Of a stretch of 64,000 bases of DNA, positions 44,229 to 53,322 are shown piece after piece. Each line of letters begins with the position of its first letter. The first letter of the stretch is position 1. The stretch spans positions 186,001 to 250,000 of the forward strand of contig NZ_JAAUVN010000004.1 of NCBI RefSeq assembly GCF_012030425.1, read 5' to 3'. Made by a program: the position numbers and the translations under genes. Source of the stretch: Sphingobacterium sp. B16(2022) (GTDB taxonomy: Bacteria > Bacteroidota > Bacteroidia > Sphingobacteriales > Sphingobacteriaceae). A model generated the notes under the pieces. It made no database searches, was not told where the DNA came from, and saw only the letters and a list, made by a program, of their open reading frames with translations.

Positions 44229-45380
44229 TTACAAAACAGATGTACCATCATCTGTTTTCACCTGTATTACGGTCAATTCCTTACCAAATTTCGCGAAATA
44301 TTCTGGTGAGATCTTCTCGATAAGTGCGACAACAAAATCATTTTTCACAAGATTAATCGTGCAACCACCAAAACCACCCCCCATTTGTCTTGCCCCCAGC
44401 ACCTCAGGAAACTGTTTGATAAAATCCACCAAATAATCTGACTCAGCACAGCTCACTTCATATTCTTGACTCAAACCATGATGTGACGCCAATAGATTTT
44501 GTCCTAATGCTTTTAAATTACCAGCTTTCAGATGCTCACATGCCTCATGCACGCGTTCGCTTTCTTCAACGACAAAACGTGTTTTTGTATATACTTCAGC
44601 ATCTCTATCTTTCACAATTTCATCCAACATCGAAACCGACACATCACGCATATTGACAACTTCAGGATATTTTTCCTTAACCCAATCAATAGCTTGCTTG
44701 CATTGTTCCACACGCTTGTTATACGCAGTATCTCCTAATGCATGTTTTACATTTGTATTCAGTAAAATGATTGTATAACCATCCAATATCAGAGGAACAT
44801 ATTCATATTCTAAAGAACGGCAATCGAGCTTTAATACCTGATCCTTTTTACCAAACGTTGAAGCAAACTGATCCATAATACCGCATTTTACTCCTGCATA
44901 AGTATGCTCGGCCAATTGTCCAATTTTTGGAATCTCCAAACGTGGAATATTTAACTCAAAAAGCTCACTTAAAGCTAAAGTCGTAGCACATTCTACAGCG
45001 GCAGAAGAAGATAGACCTGCTCCTAAGGGAACATCACCATCGATATAAAGATTAAATCCACCAACCAATAAACCCCTTTTCTGGATTTGATCAACAACCC
45101 CCAAGATATAGTTAGGCCAATGTAAATCTGTTGGTGCAATAGCATTTAAACTGATCTCGTAGACGGCCTTGTAATCTTCGGCATATAAAGAGATCAACTC
45201 ATCATCTCTTTTAGATACAGCAATATATACCGCTTTATCGATAGCCGCTGGCAGCACAAACCCGTCATTATAATCGGTATGCTCTCCTATGATATTAATT
45301 CTACCTGGGGACCGTACAATAATAGGCTCAGCTTGAAAAATGGATGTAAATTTATTCTGTATAGATTCTTTAGTAATCAT
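44229..45380 (-). CDS. galK: Galactokinase
   Basis: GalK phosphorylates alpha-D-galactose at C1 with ATP, the entry step of the Leloir pathway. The 383-residue GHMP kinase has the galactokinase signature GRINIIGEHTDYNDGFVLP (about 24-42), the ATP loop GAGLSSSAAVE (about 118-128), and motif 3 GGGFGGCTI near the end. It is 3 bases downstream of galT on the same strand, so translation is likely coupled. Confidence 0.97.
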   Translation of the reverse strand: MITKESIQNKFTSIFQAEPIIVRSPGRINIIGEHTDYNDGFVLPAAIDKAVYIAVSKRDDELISLYAEDYKAVYEISLNAIAPTDLHWPNYILGVVDQIQKRGLLVGGFNLYIDGDVPLGAGLSSSAAVECATTLALSELFELNIPRLEIPKIGQLAEHTYAGVKCGIMDQFASTFGKKDQVLKLDCRSLEYEYVPLILDGYTIILLNTNVKHALGDTAYNKRVEQCKQAIDWVKEKYPEVVNMRDVSVSMLDEIVKDRDAEVYTKTRFVVEESERVHEACEHLKAGNLKALGQNLLASHHGLSQEYEVSCAESDYLVDFIKQFPEVLGARQMGGGFGGCTINLVKNDFVVALIEKISPEYFAKFGKELTVIQVKTDDGTSVL

Positions 45381-45383
45381 AAA

Positions 45384-46433
45384 TTAAACGTTTTTATAAT
45401 GAGTCGTTGAGCAGTTTCTTAATTGTTGAGCTGCAAATTCGGGCGTAATATCACGCTGTGGATTTGCCAGCATTTCATAACCTACCATAAATTTCTTAAC
45501 CGTAGCAGAACGTAACAATGGTGGGTAAAAATGCATATGCCAGTGCCATTCCGGAAAGTCTCCACTATTCACCGGAGCTTGATGCATACCCGCAGAATAA
45601 GGAAATGATGTATTAAATAAGTTGTCGTAGCGTGTTGTCAACAATTTCAAAATTGAGGCCAGCTGTTCTTTCTCCTGATCTGTGAAAGCTAATATATTCT
45701 GTACAGGTCTTTTACTTACGATCATCGTCTCATACGGCCATGATGCCCAAAATGGAACTAACGCAACAAAACTGTCATTCTCTTCTATAATACGTTCATT
45801 TTTTCTCAATTCTGCTTGAACATATGCACTTAGCATGGTAACACCATGATTGTCAAAATATGTCTTTTGATTTTTCGACTCCTTCTGAAGTTCCACAGGA
45901 ACATGATTTTGTGACCAGATCTGACCATGTGGATGCGGGTTGCTACACCCCATTATAGCACCCTTATTTTCAAATATTTGAATATACTTTATCCACTCAT
46001 GTTCAGCCAAAGCAGTAAACTCCTTTTGCCAAACATCTACTACCGCTTTTATTGCCAGAACTGACATTTCTGGAAGTGTCAGATCATGTCGTGGAGAAAA
46101 GGCGATAACTTTACAAATACCTTTTTCAGATTCCGCAATAAAAAGCTCATCTTCATTGATATCTGCCGTAGGCGTATCCTTCAAGAGTGCAGAAAAATCA
46201 TTTACAAATACAAAACTCTCTTTATAATCGGGATTAACATCTCCATCAGCCCGTTCGTTCGTCGGACACAAATAACACTTCGGGTCGTATGATGGTCGTT
46301 GTTCTTGATTGTCATCTTCGACTTGTCCTTGCCATGGCCTTTTACTTCGATGTGGAGAAACGAGCACACGTTCACCAGTAAGTATATTCAACCGGGTATG
46401 AGGATCCGAATTAATTTCGAATGTTTGTTGCAT
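45384..46433 (-). CDS. galT: Galactose-1-phosphate uridylyltransferase
   Basis: GalT swaps UMP between UDP-glucose and galactose-1-phosphate through a covalent uridylyl-histidine. The 349-residue HIT-superfamily protein has zinc-site cysteines in CYLCPTNERADG (near residues 56-59) and the active site GCSNPHPHGQIW (HPH) near residue 160. The second half has HWHMHFYPP. It is the first gene of the galT-galK operon. Confidence 0.97.
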   Translation of the reverse strand: MQQTFEINSDPHTRLNILTGERVLVSPHRSKRPWQGQVEDDNQEQRPSYDPKCYLCPTNERADGDVNPDYKESFVFVNDFSALLKDTPTADINEDELFIAESEKGICKVIAFSPRHDLTLPEMSVLAIKAVVDVWQKEFTALAEHEWIKYIQIFENKGAIMGCSNPHPHGQIWSQNHVPVELQKESKNQKTYFDNHGVTMLSAYVQAELRKNERIIEENDSFVALVPFWASWPYETMIVSKRPVQNILAFTDQEKEQLASILKLLTTRYDNLFNTSFPYSAGMHQAPVNSGDFPEWHWHMHFYPPLLRSATVKKFMVGYEMLANPQRDITPEFAAQQLRNCSTTHYKNV

Positions 46434-46502
46434 GGTCTAATTTTTATTTCATAATTTTTGATCGTTAAAGATAGTAATTAGACTGTTAAAGAAAATGACA
46501 AT

Positions 46503-46551
46503 GACAATAAAAAAATAAGCACTCGATTGAGTGCTTATTTTTTTTATTGTC
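46503..46551 (-). terminator. Terminator downstream of the phosphoesterase gene
   Basis: A 22-bp stem with one bulge (core aataagcactc / gagtgcttatt) and a GATT loop, followed on the minus strand by a T-rich run. It lies about 65 bases past the phosphoesterase stop and upstream of galT. Confidence 0.85.
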
Positions 46552-46614
46552 ATCAGCTAACATGTAGGAGAAGCATATTTAAATACCACATCCCTTATAA
46601 ATGTTATTCTTTAA

Positions 46615-47889
46615 TTATACGCGTGCTTTCGGATCATTCCCTTTTATAAGTTCAAAAATGGTGATCTCAGGCAATATTCCTACTCGACCCGGGTAACCTA
46701 AGAATCCATAGCCCACATTTACATAAAGTTGCTTATTGTTTTTTTCTCTATATAAACCGGCCCATTCTTTATACACATATTTTGCAGGACTCCATTGAAC
46801 ATTCTTAAGCCGAACACCAAACTGCATACCGTGTGTGTGCCCCGCGAACATGACGTCGATATCTGTATCTAGCACCTGAGCCCGCCAGTGCGAAGGATCG
46901 TGGGAAAGAAGTAATTTAACAGACTGTTCTTCTGCACCCAACAAAGCTTTTTGCAAATCGCCGTGCTTAGGGAATCGGCCGGTACCCCAGTTCTGTACAC
47001 CAACAATAGCCAATTCTTCATTGTTAACTTTCAAAATCCGATTCTCATCATTCAAAAGATCCCAGCCCATTACTTTATGTGTCTCAATCAAGTCCTGAAG
47101 ATTTTTTCTTTTGGCCGCTGAATCCTCTTTCCCAAAATAATAATCACCATAATCATGATTTCCTAAACTTGAGAATACACCTAAATCAGCCTTTACCCTT
47201 GAAAATATATCTTGATAATCACGCATTTCTGAAGCGACATTATTAACTAAATCACCAGTAAAAAAAATAGCATCTGGTTTTTCATTCAGTAATAAGTCAA
47301 CTCCACCATTTACGGCTTTTCTATTATAAAAAGAACCCGAATGCACATCAGAAATTTGTCCAATCTTCATCCCGTGAAAAGCTGCTGGCAAATTTGGCAA
47401 GTATAACTTTTGACGACGCACACGATAATCATACGCTCCCGAAATAATTCCCCAGCTTAAAGGCACCAATGGCGACGCACCAACCAAAATCCCCGCCTTT
47501 GTTAAGAAATCTGACCTTGTGATCCCTTTAACTGGCTCTTCAGCGATTGGCATTTCCAACACATTGACCGCTTGTTTGATCGTTTTTTTCGGGGTCAACA
47601 GTCTCGTTAGCCAAAGTCCTCCTCTCCTCAAATCATCCAGAATGAGAACAAAGAAAAAGAAGAATTTAGAAGCTGCTGTGAGAAAAAAAGCAACTAAAAA
47701 AACGGAACGAACTAGTAGTGGAATATTAAATTTAAAGGAAATGATAACTCCTAGAGAAAGCAAAATTGAATAACCCCACCAAAGAATCCCAAAAGTTTTA
47801 GTCTTTGCAAACTTGATCTTTGTTGCCTTTAATGCAAAAAAGATATAAAAGTCCAATAGAAGAAGTACAATTACATTTACTATTAACAT
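46615..47889 (-). CDS. Membrane-anchored metallophosphoesterase
   Basis: A 424-residue protein with three N-terminal membrane segments (about 1-20, 33-52 and 58-84), a linker, and a calcineurin-type phosphoesterase domain: Asp181 and His183 in ISDVHSG, Asp213 in TGDLVNN, Asn244-His245 in LGNHDYGDY, LLSHDP and FAGHTHGMQFG. Such proteins are YkuE/YaeI-like; some act on lipid or UDP-sugar pyrophosphates. A twin-arginine-like segment is not clear. It follows hemH by 18 bases on the minus strand. Confidence 0.9.
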   Translation of the reverse strand: MLIVNVIVLLLLDFYIFFALKATKIKFAKTKTFGILWWGYSILLSLGVIISFKFNIPLLVRSVFLVAFFLTAASKFFFFFVLILDDLRRGGLWLTRLLTPKKTIKQAVNVLEMPIAEEPVKGITRSDFLTKAGILVGASPLVPLSWGIISGAYDYRVRRQKLYLPNLPAAFHGMKIGQISDVHSGSFYNRKAVNGGVDLLLNEKPDAIFFTGDLVNNVASEMRDYQDIFSRVKADLGVFSSLGNHDYGDYYFGKEDSAAKRKNLQDLIETHKVMGWDLLNDENRILKVNNEELAIVGVQNWGTGRFPKHGDLQKALLGAEEQSVKLLLSHDPSHWRAQVLDTDIDVMFAGHTHGMQFGVRLKNVQWSPAKYVYKEWAGLYREKNNKQLYVNVGYGFLGYPGRVGILPEITIFELIKGNDPKARV

Positions 47890-47907
47890 CGTATTTTTAA
47901 GTTAGTA

Positions 47908-48936
47908 TTAAGCATTCAAAGCCAAGCGCTTCAATGCTTCAATCCACTTAGGATCACCGTTTAGACTTTCAACCAATTGAACCTCTTCACCTCCCAAATG
48001 CTTAAACTCATTAGCATATTCCACGCCAATTTCATCTATTGTTTCAATACAATCGGCAACAAATGCTGGACTAAATACCAATAATTTCTTCTTGCCTTTT
48101 TGTGCCAAGTCCTCTAATAAACTTGACGTATAAGGTTGAATCCAAGGTTCTTTGCCTAATCTCGATTGAAAACAGATGCTATATTGCTCCTTTTCAAGAC
48201 CTAATTCTTGCGCAATTGCTCTTGTAGTTGCATGACATTGTGACAGATAACAAAAAGAATTGACCGTATTTTTACACGAATCACAACCATCCTCCGGACA
48301 ACTTAACTGCCTGGTTGGATCAACTTTCCCCAATTGACGTACAGGAAGCCCGTGATAACTAAATACAATATGGTCAAAATGAGCAATATCATGCTGTCTT
48401 GCATGATCTGCAAAGGTTTCAATCATGAGTGGCTCTTGACAATAACTACTTACAAAACTCATATTCGGTAAATAATTCCATTTACGAATCAGTTCCATCA
48501 CGCGGTCAATAACAGATCCACTGGTCGCAGATGCATATTGCGGAAATAAAGGAATAACACGAATCGAATCCAGAAGCATTCCCTCCATATTTTTTAAAGC
48601 ATTTTCAATAGAAGGACTCTGGTAACGCATGGCCAATTCGACATGATAATCCTCCCCTAAAGAATCCTGCAAGAGATCACGCTGTATAATGCTGTAATGC
48701 ATCAAAGGAGAACCTGTTTCCTTATCCCAGATTGTTTCATAAATTTTAGCAGACTTCGGAGCACGAGTAGGAGCTATGATTCCCCTAACTAAAAGTGTTC
48801 TATTGATATATGGAATATCAATTACCCTTCCGTCCATTAAAAATTCTGTTAAATATTTTCTTACATCTGATGTGGCAGGACTATCCGGAGTCCCCAGTTG
48901 AACTAATAAAATTCCTTTGGTAGCTTTCTTACTCAT
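47908..48936 (-). CDS. hemH: Ferrochelatase
   Basis: HemH inserts ferrous iron into protoporphyrin IX (or coproporphyrin), the last step of heme synthesis. The 342-residue protein has VQLGTPDSP at the N-terminus, the catalytic histidine in FSYHGLPVRQ, FQSRLGKEPW, and the acidic patch in FVADCIETIDEI. I chose the ATG at 48936; the frame opens with an upstream TTG at 48945 that is less likely. It is transcribed together with the phosphoesterase gene. Confidence 0.95.
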   Translation of the reverse strand: MSKKATKGILLVQLGTPDSPATSDVRKYLTEFLMDGRVIDIPYINRTLLVRGIIAPTRAPKSAKIYETIWDKETGSPLMHYSIIQRDLLQDSLGEDYHVELAMRYQSPSIENALKNMEGMLLDSIRVIPLFPQYASATSGSVIDRVMELIRKWNYLPNMSFVSSYCQEPLMIETFADHARQHDIAHFDHIVFSYHGLPVRQLGKVDPTRQLSCPEDGCDSCKNTVNSFCYLSQCHATTRAIAQELGLEKEQYSICFQSRLGKEPWIQPYTSSLLEDLAQKGKKKLLVFSPAFVADCIETIDEIGVEYANEFKHLGGEEVQLVESLNGDPKWIEALKRLALNA

Positions 48937-49017
48937 TTGAAACAAAAGTATGAAAATTAGATCGTAGATATTGCTATCTACGACAATATGAAATATTTAT
49001 GACGCGTAATTGTGAGG

Positions 49018-49866
49018 TTATATTGCTTCTAAGTAAGCTTTGACTTCTTTCATCAGCCACATAGGTGTTGAGGTCGCTCCACAAATACCCACACGATCGC
49101 CTTCTTTGAAAACTGTTACATCAATCTCTCCAACTTCTGAAACAAAATAAGTATCAGGATTTTCTTTTAAGCAAACTTCAAAAAGAACTTTACCATTGGA
49201 AGATTTTTTACCCGAAACAAAAACAATTTTGTCATACATCTTGGCGAAGTGTACCAGATCTTCGTAACGATTAGAAACTTGGCGACAAATGGTATCGTTT
49301 GCTTTTACTTCATAGCCTCTCTTGATCAACTCATCTTTGATCTGATAAAACTTATCTACACTCTTCGTCGTTTGGCTATAAAGTGTAAAGGATGCTGGCA
49401 AGTCGGCATCATCCAACTCAGCAATATCCTGAAAAACTAAAGCTTCATCATTAGTTTGTCCCTGCAAACCAACAACCTCAGCATGGCCATGCTTCCCAAA
49501 GATGAGGATCTTCTCATCCTGATCAAAAGAAGTTTTAATTCTATTTTGCAACTTGAGAACAACGGGGCACGATGCATCAATTAGCGTAATATTATTCTCT
49601 AGAGCGATCTTATAAGTTTCTGGAGCTTCACCATGTGCACGGATAAGGACTTTTTCATGTTGTAAAGTGGGAAGAACATCATGAGCAATGATCCGCAAAC
49701 CCTTTGCTTTTAGTCGAGCAACTTCTTCATCATTATGTACAATATCGCCTAGACAGTACAAATAACCATCTTCCTCAAGAATTTCCTCAGCCATGTCTAT
49801 TGCATAGACTACACCAAAGCAAAAACCGGAATCCTTATCAATATCAACTGTTAGATTTAATGCCAT
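49018..49866 (-). CDS. ispH: 4-hydroxy-3-methylbut-2-enyl diphosphate reductase
   Basis: IspH catalyses the last step of the MEP isoprenoid pathway. The 282-residue iron-sulfur enzyme shows the three cluster cysteines: Cys16 in SGFCFGV, one in DASCPVV near residue 98, and one in NDTICRQVSNR near 193. It also has SGKKSSNG and CGATSTPMWLM. It precedes hemH by about 80 bases on the minus strand; whether both share a transcript is not clear. Confidence 0.96.
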   Translation of the reverse strand: MALNLTVDIDKDSGFCFGVVYAIDMAEEILEEDGYLYCLGDIVHNDEEVARLKAKGLRIIAHDVLPTLQHEKVLIRAHGEAPETYKIALENNITLIDASCPVVLKLQNRIKTSFDQDEKILIFGKHGHAEVVGLQGQTNDEALVFQDIAELDDADLPASFTLYSQTTKSVDKFYQIKDELIKRGYEVKANDTICRQVSNRYEDLVHFAKMYDKIVFVSGKKSSNGKVLFEVCLKENPDTYFVSEVGEIDVTVFKEGDRVGICGATSTPMWLMKEVKAYLEAI

Positions 49867-49967
49867 AATAGTACAAAGTTAATCATTTCTAGACACGCAA
49901 AGAAAATACTTTTTATCAAAGAAAAAGTTACATAAAAATAGTCGTAATGATAATATAATATGCTTAT

Positions 49968-49999
49968 CTTTCAGTTATTGGTGGAAATCATTACTTTTG
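49968..49999 (+). promoter_or_regulatory. Promoter of ndk
   Basis: TACTTTTG (49992-49999) is an exact -7 box, with TTTC (49968-49971) about 20 bases upstream as a -33 variant. Its position after the in-frame ATG at 49960 shows that the true ndk start is 50017. Confidence 0.55.
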
Positions 50000-50016
50000 C
50001 AAAAAAAATAACATTA

Positions 50017-50436
50017 ATGGCAACTAACAGAACTTTTACGATGATCAAACCAGATGCAGTAGCAAATGGTCACATCGGCGCTATTTTGAATGATATTATT
50101 GCTGGTGGTTTCAAAATCGTAGCAATGAAATATATTCAATTGACTACAGAAACAGCGGGTGCTTTTTACGCAGTACACAGCGCGCGTCCTTTCTACGGAG
50201 AATTAGTAAACTTTATGACTTCAGGTCCTATTGTTGCTGTTATCTTGGAGAAAGAAAATGCAATTGAAGATTTCCGTACTTTAATCGGTGCTACTAACCC
50301 TGCTGAAGCTGCAGAAGGTACCATCCGTAACAAATATGCAAAATCTATCGATGCTAATGCGGTTCATGGTTCTGATTCAGATGAAAACGCTCAAATCGAA
50401 GGTGCATTTTTCTTTTCTCAATTCGAGAGATTTTAG
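50017..50436 (+). CDS. ndk: Nucleoside diphosphate kinase
   Basis: Ndk transfers phosphate from ATP to nucleoside diphosphates via a phosphohistidine. With the ATG at 50017 (MATNRTFTMIKPDAV) the protein has 139 residues, the standard length. The active-site histidine lies in NAVHGSDSDENA near the C-terminus, and TMIKPDAV plus ARPFYGELVNFM are family motifs. An in-frame ATG 57 bases upstream would put the promoter inside the gene and is rejected. Confidence 0.97.
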   Translation: MATNRTFTMIKPDAVANGHIGAILNDIIAGGFKIVAMKYIQLTTETAGAFYAVHSARPFYGELVNFMTSGPIVAVILEKENAIEDFRTLIGATNPAEAAEGTIRNKYAKSIDANAVHGSDSDENAQIEGAFFFSQFERF

Positions 50437-50451
50437 TCTTAATCAAATCAT

Positions 50452-50493
50452 ATAAAAAAGGCTTGCAATAGTATTATTGCAAGCCTTTTTTAT
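50452..50493. terminator. Bidirectional terminator between ndk and ybeY
   Basis: The stem aaaaaaggcttgcaata / tattgcaagcctttttt has a 4-base loop and A/T flanks on both sides; the two genes are convergent. Confidence 0.92.
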
Positions 50494-50495
50494 AT

Positions 50496-50930
50496 CTAAA
50501 AACCTCGTTTCCCAAGATACTCATTCTCTTTAGCCGTCATCAACGTTTTATCTTCGGGTTTTTTATCATGGTATCCACATAAATGTAATACGCCATGCAT
50601 AATCACGCGCTGTAACTCATCTTTACTATCAACTTTAAATTTAGCAGCATTTTCTGTAATACGCTCAACACTGATAAATATATCACCAGCAATCACATCA
50701 TCATCTTCCGAGGAGTCAAAAGTAACAACATCTGTATAAGTATCATGATTCAAATACTGCTTATTAATTTCCAATAAATAAGCATCTGAACATAAGATAA
50801 AGCTTAGTTCACCAACACGTTTAAATCCTTCAGCCTTGATTGTATCCACAATCCACTGACGAATTTTTGCCTTTTCCTTTAATTTAAAATCAATATCTTC
50901 TACAAAGAATAGAATATCTTTTAATGCCAT
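50496..50930 (-). CDS. ybeY: rRNA maturation endoribonuclease YbeY
   Basis: YbeY is a zinc metalloendonuclease needed for 16S rRNA 3' maturation and ribosome quality control. The 144-residue protein has VTFDSSEDDDVIAGDIFIS and the metal motif HGVLHLCGYHDKK. The classical form is HGxLHLxGYDH; here the third ligand position reads GYHD, a variant often seen in Bacteroidota. It is 1 base after ruvX, another ribosome-maturation gene, so both are one transcript. Confidence 0.94.
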   Translation of the reverse strand: MALKDILFFVEDIDFKLKEKAKIRQWIVDTIKAEGFKRVGELSFILCSDAYLLEINKQYLNHDTYTDVVTFDSSEDDDVIAGDIFISVERITENAAKFKVDSKDELQRVIMHGVLHLCGYHDKKPEDKTLMTAKENEYLGKRGF

Positions 50931-50931
50931 A

Positions 50932-51345
50932 TTAAAATGCTTTAGTTTCCATATATGTCTGCAAGATCAAGGTTGCTGATATGGTATCCACAATACCCTT
51001 TTCTTGTCTTTTATTTTTTTTCTTACCGCTTTGAGCGATAACAGCAGCGGCCATTTTTGACGTAAACCGTTCGTCTATTTCAATAATAGGGATCAAAGGG
51101 TATGTTTTCTTTAACCGTCTTGCAAATCCTAAAATATGAATCGCAGACTCCGAATCCGTCCCGTCCATTTGCAAAGGCTTGCCCAATACAAACGTCTCCA
51201 CCTGCTCTGTTTTAAAATAATCTTCTAAGAACTCCCAAATTTTATCCGGATGCACCGTCGTTAATGCTGTTGCAATTATTTGCATCGGATCTGTCACTGC
51301 AATACCGATCCTTTTTGTTCCATAATCAAAAGCCATTAATCTCAT
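50932..51345 (-). CDS. ruvX: Putative pre-16S rRNA nuclease YqgF (RuvX)
   Basis: A 137-residue RNase-H-fold nuclease, called Holliday-junction resolvase-like, that acts on the 5' end of 16S rRNA precursor in E. coli. Metal-binding acidic residues lie in MAFDYGTKRIGIAV, the ETFVLGKP segment and EIDERFTSKMA; the C-terminal Asp is in GIVDTISATLIL. I chose ATG 51345 because the 24 residues possible upstream are not part of the fold. It is followed by ybeY without gap. Confidence 0.93.
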   Translation of the reverse strand: MRLMAFDYGTKRIGIAVTDPMQIIATALTTVHPDKIWEFLEDYFKTEQVETFVLGKPLQMDGTDSESAIHILGFARRLKKTYPLIPIIEIDERFTSKMAAAVIAQSGKKKNKRQEKGIVDTISATLILQTYMETKAF

Positions 51346-51456
51346 AACGATGCCTATCTTAAATATTTTGACAAAAATACGATTCTGTTTCTGTAAAATA
51401 GATTCCCTATTGATCAAAAAAAATCTATAAATTTGCTAGACTTTAAATTAAAATGA

Positions 51457-52683
51457 ATGAAATACACCATATTAATTGGGCTTTTCTTAATGACTGTAAG
51501 TATAAAAGCAAATGCTCAAGATTACCAGGCGCTTATTCTAAAAGATCGCCAAGAAAAAGCTTTGAGTCTCTCCAAGTCAAAATTCGGTCCTTTACCGGCA
51601 GACCAGGTACAGTTTTTAGATTATTTCCCAGTAGATAAAGCATACCAAGTGACGGCGGACGTTACCTTATTAATAGGAGAAGAAACGTTCAAAATGCCCA
51701 CTTACGATGGAACTAGCAACCCCTATAAACGTTATGCTATTTTAAATTTCACTTTAAACAATAAACCCTATCAACTGACAGTTTATCAAAGTGCGGCGCT
51801 ATTTCAAAATCCACAATACAAAAACCACCTCTTTCTACCCTTTTTAGATTTAACAAACGGTCAGGAAAGCTATAGTGGAGGACGTTATATTGATTTATCA
51901 ACGGAGGACATCATAAATGGCAAAGCAACTATAGATTTTAATACCGCTTACAACCCTTACTGTGCGTACAGCAATGGCTATCGCTGCCCTGTACCACCTC
52001 AAGAAAACATTTTAGAGACAAAGATTATGGCAGGAGAAAAAGCTTTTCATAAACAAAAAAACGAAAGACCAGTAGATATTCAGGCAGGACAAAATTTTAG
52101 CGCAGATGATCTTAAGATCATCAATAATGGTACAGAAACAGAAAAATTACGTGTGCTACAAATTACAAATGAGAAAGATCTGACTGTATTAACGACCACT
52201 TCTGTTGACCTTAAATTTGATGACCCATCGATCGCAATCTTAGAAAAAAGAATGTTTAGCACAGTCCAAGATCCAGAGCATGCTGGCGTTGGCATCGCGG
52301 CCCCGCAAATAGGAATAAATAAAAACTTAATTGTTGTACAACGATTTGATAAAGTAGGTGAACCTTTTGAAAGTTACATTAACCCTAAAATTATTTGGCG
52401 ATCAAAATTCATCAGAAAGGGAGTTGAAGGATGCTTATCAATACCTGATCGTCGGGAAGAGGTACTTCGCAGTAATACCATCCGCTTACAATATATTAGT
52501 AAAGAAGGCAAAATAAAGGAGGAAAATATTGAGGGGTTTACTGCCGTTATTTTTCAGCATGAAGTAGATCATTTATATGGAATACTTTACCCAGACCGTG
52601 TGGAAGAGGCTCAAAAAGAAGAATTTGAACCCCTAAGTGATAAAATGCAGTTTTATATTAAGCCAAATACGTTACGCCCTTAA
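51457..52683 (+). CDS. Exported fusion of DUF1684 and a peptide deformylase-like domain
   Basis: A 408-residue protein with a clear signal peptide (IGLFLMTVSIKANA, cleavage after residue 20). Residues about 25-190 match DUF1684 (PTYDGTSNPYKRYAILNFTL; YNPYCAYSNGYRCPVPP). Residues about 215-385 form a peptide deformylase fold with all three motifs: GVGIAAPQIG (277-286), EGCLSIP (324-330, Cys326) and HEVDH (368-372). Deformylase normally removes the formyl group from new proteins in the cytoplasm; here the signal peptide predicts the periplasm, so the enzyme must have another substrate, be a lytic or peptide-processing enzyme, or be misaddressed. The essential cytoplasmic def gene is not in this window. 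Confidence 0.85.
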   Translation: MKYTILIGLFLMTVSIKANAQDYQALILKDRQEKALSLSKSKFGPLPADQVQFLDYFPVDKAYQVTADVTLLIGEETFKMPTYDGTSNPYKRYAILNFTLNNKPYQLTVYQSAALFQNPQYKNHLFLPFLDLTNGQESYSGGRYIDLSTEDIINGKATIDFNTAYNPYCAYSNGYRCPVPPQENILETKIMAGEKAFHKQKNERPVDIQAGQNFSADDLKIINNGTETEKLRVLQITNEKDLTVLTTTSVDLKFDDPSIAILEKRMFSTVQDPEHAGVGIAAPQIGINKNLIVVQRFDKVGEPFESYINPKIIWRSKFIRKGVEGCLSIPDRREEVLRSNTIRLQYISKEGKIKEENIEGFTAVIFQHEVDHLYGILYPDRVEEAQKEEFEPLSDKMQFYIKPNTLRP

Positions 52684-52690
52684 TAAAAAA

Positions 52691-52734
52691 ATGGATCGCT
52701 ATGGATCTTATTAAAAATATCCATAGCGATCCAT
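52691..52734 (+). terminator. Hairpin after the DUF1684-deformylase gene
   Basis: A perfect 16-bp stem (atggatcgctatggat and complement) with a 12-base loop, 8 bases past the stop codon. The following TGTTACTT is a poor T-run, so termination may be weak or factor-assisted. Confidence 0.6.
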
Positions 52735-53045
52735 TGTTACTTGAGCATCACCGATTGGCATACAATCATAAATTTCTCCTTTACCATAGAGATCTGCTTG
52801 ATAAAAGAAAAATATTTTGCAAAATGAATTAATTCAATAGCTATGACTTATTATCCCTAGCTATTAATTCAAACGATCTAAGTCCTGTTAGAAAAGGCAA
52901 TGACCCTATAGCAACAAATACATTTCCTACCACCTGTATTTGGTAAATCGTAAACAAATGACCTCCCTTCATGACAGTTGAAACAACTTACTATCTAATA
53001 GGGATCATCTTATAATTTCCTTAAGTTTTTATAGTGTGATAATAG

Positions 53046-53099
53046 AGGGTTTGTAGAGGGTTCATAGAGGTAAAGCTCTATAAATCCTCTACAAACCCT
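53046..53099. repeat. 54-base near-perfect hairpin with repeated AGAGGGTT units
   Basis: The left arm (53046-53069, agggtttgtagagg core) and right arm (53076-53099) pair over 24 positions with two or three mismatches, around a 6-base loop. The outer 14 bp are perfect. The left arm itself contains short direct repeats (agaggg twice, atagagg). It lies in the middle of the gene-free stretch with no coding neighbour closer than 220 bases. Confidence 0.7.
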
Positions 53100-53220
53100 G
53101 CCTTTAAGCTATTAAATATTCCTACTAAAATCTAACAAGATTCAAAGGTGTCTCTCATAAGATTCCCAGCAAATCTATATGTCTATCTAAGAGAGGTAAT
53201 GCGTCCAAAACTTAAGACAA

Positions 53221-53255
53221 AAAAAAGAGCATAAAATCTATTTATGCTCTTTTTT
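53221..53255 (-). terminator. Terminator of the dnaG-yraN-glutaminyl cyclase transcript
   Basis: A 15-bp stem (aaaaaagagcataaa / tttatgctctttttt) with a 5-base loop about 70 bases beyond the cyclase stop codon, with A-run turned into T-run on the minus strand. Confidence 0.85.
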
Positions 53256-53322
53256 TCAATCTTCATCGCATCAAAGCTACTGATTGAAAATAGATATTTT
53301 TTAATGTGACAAGGTAGGTAGC

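Larger units (their letters stand above)
52684..53322. other. 639-base stretch without a gene
   Basis: No reading frame here has the look of a gene on either strand. It holds the hairpin after the deformylase fusion (52691-52734), a long near-perfect hairpin of 54 bases (53046-53099) and the terminator of the glutaminyl cyclase transcript (53221-53255). The remaining sequence is AT-rich without visible structure; a decayed gene or element cannot be excluded. Confidence 0.7.

Noticed and set aside
53041..53100. CRISPR-like repeat because of repeated AGAGGGTT units
   Set aside because: The units are 6-8 bases, directly adjacent and part of a hairpin; there are no spacers of regular length and no cas gene.
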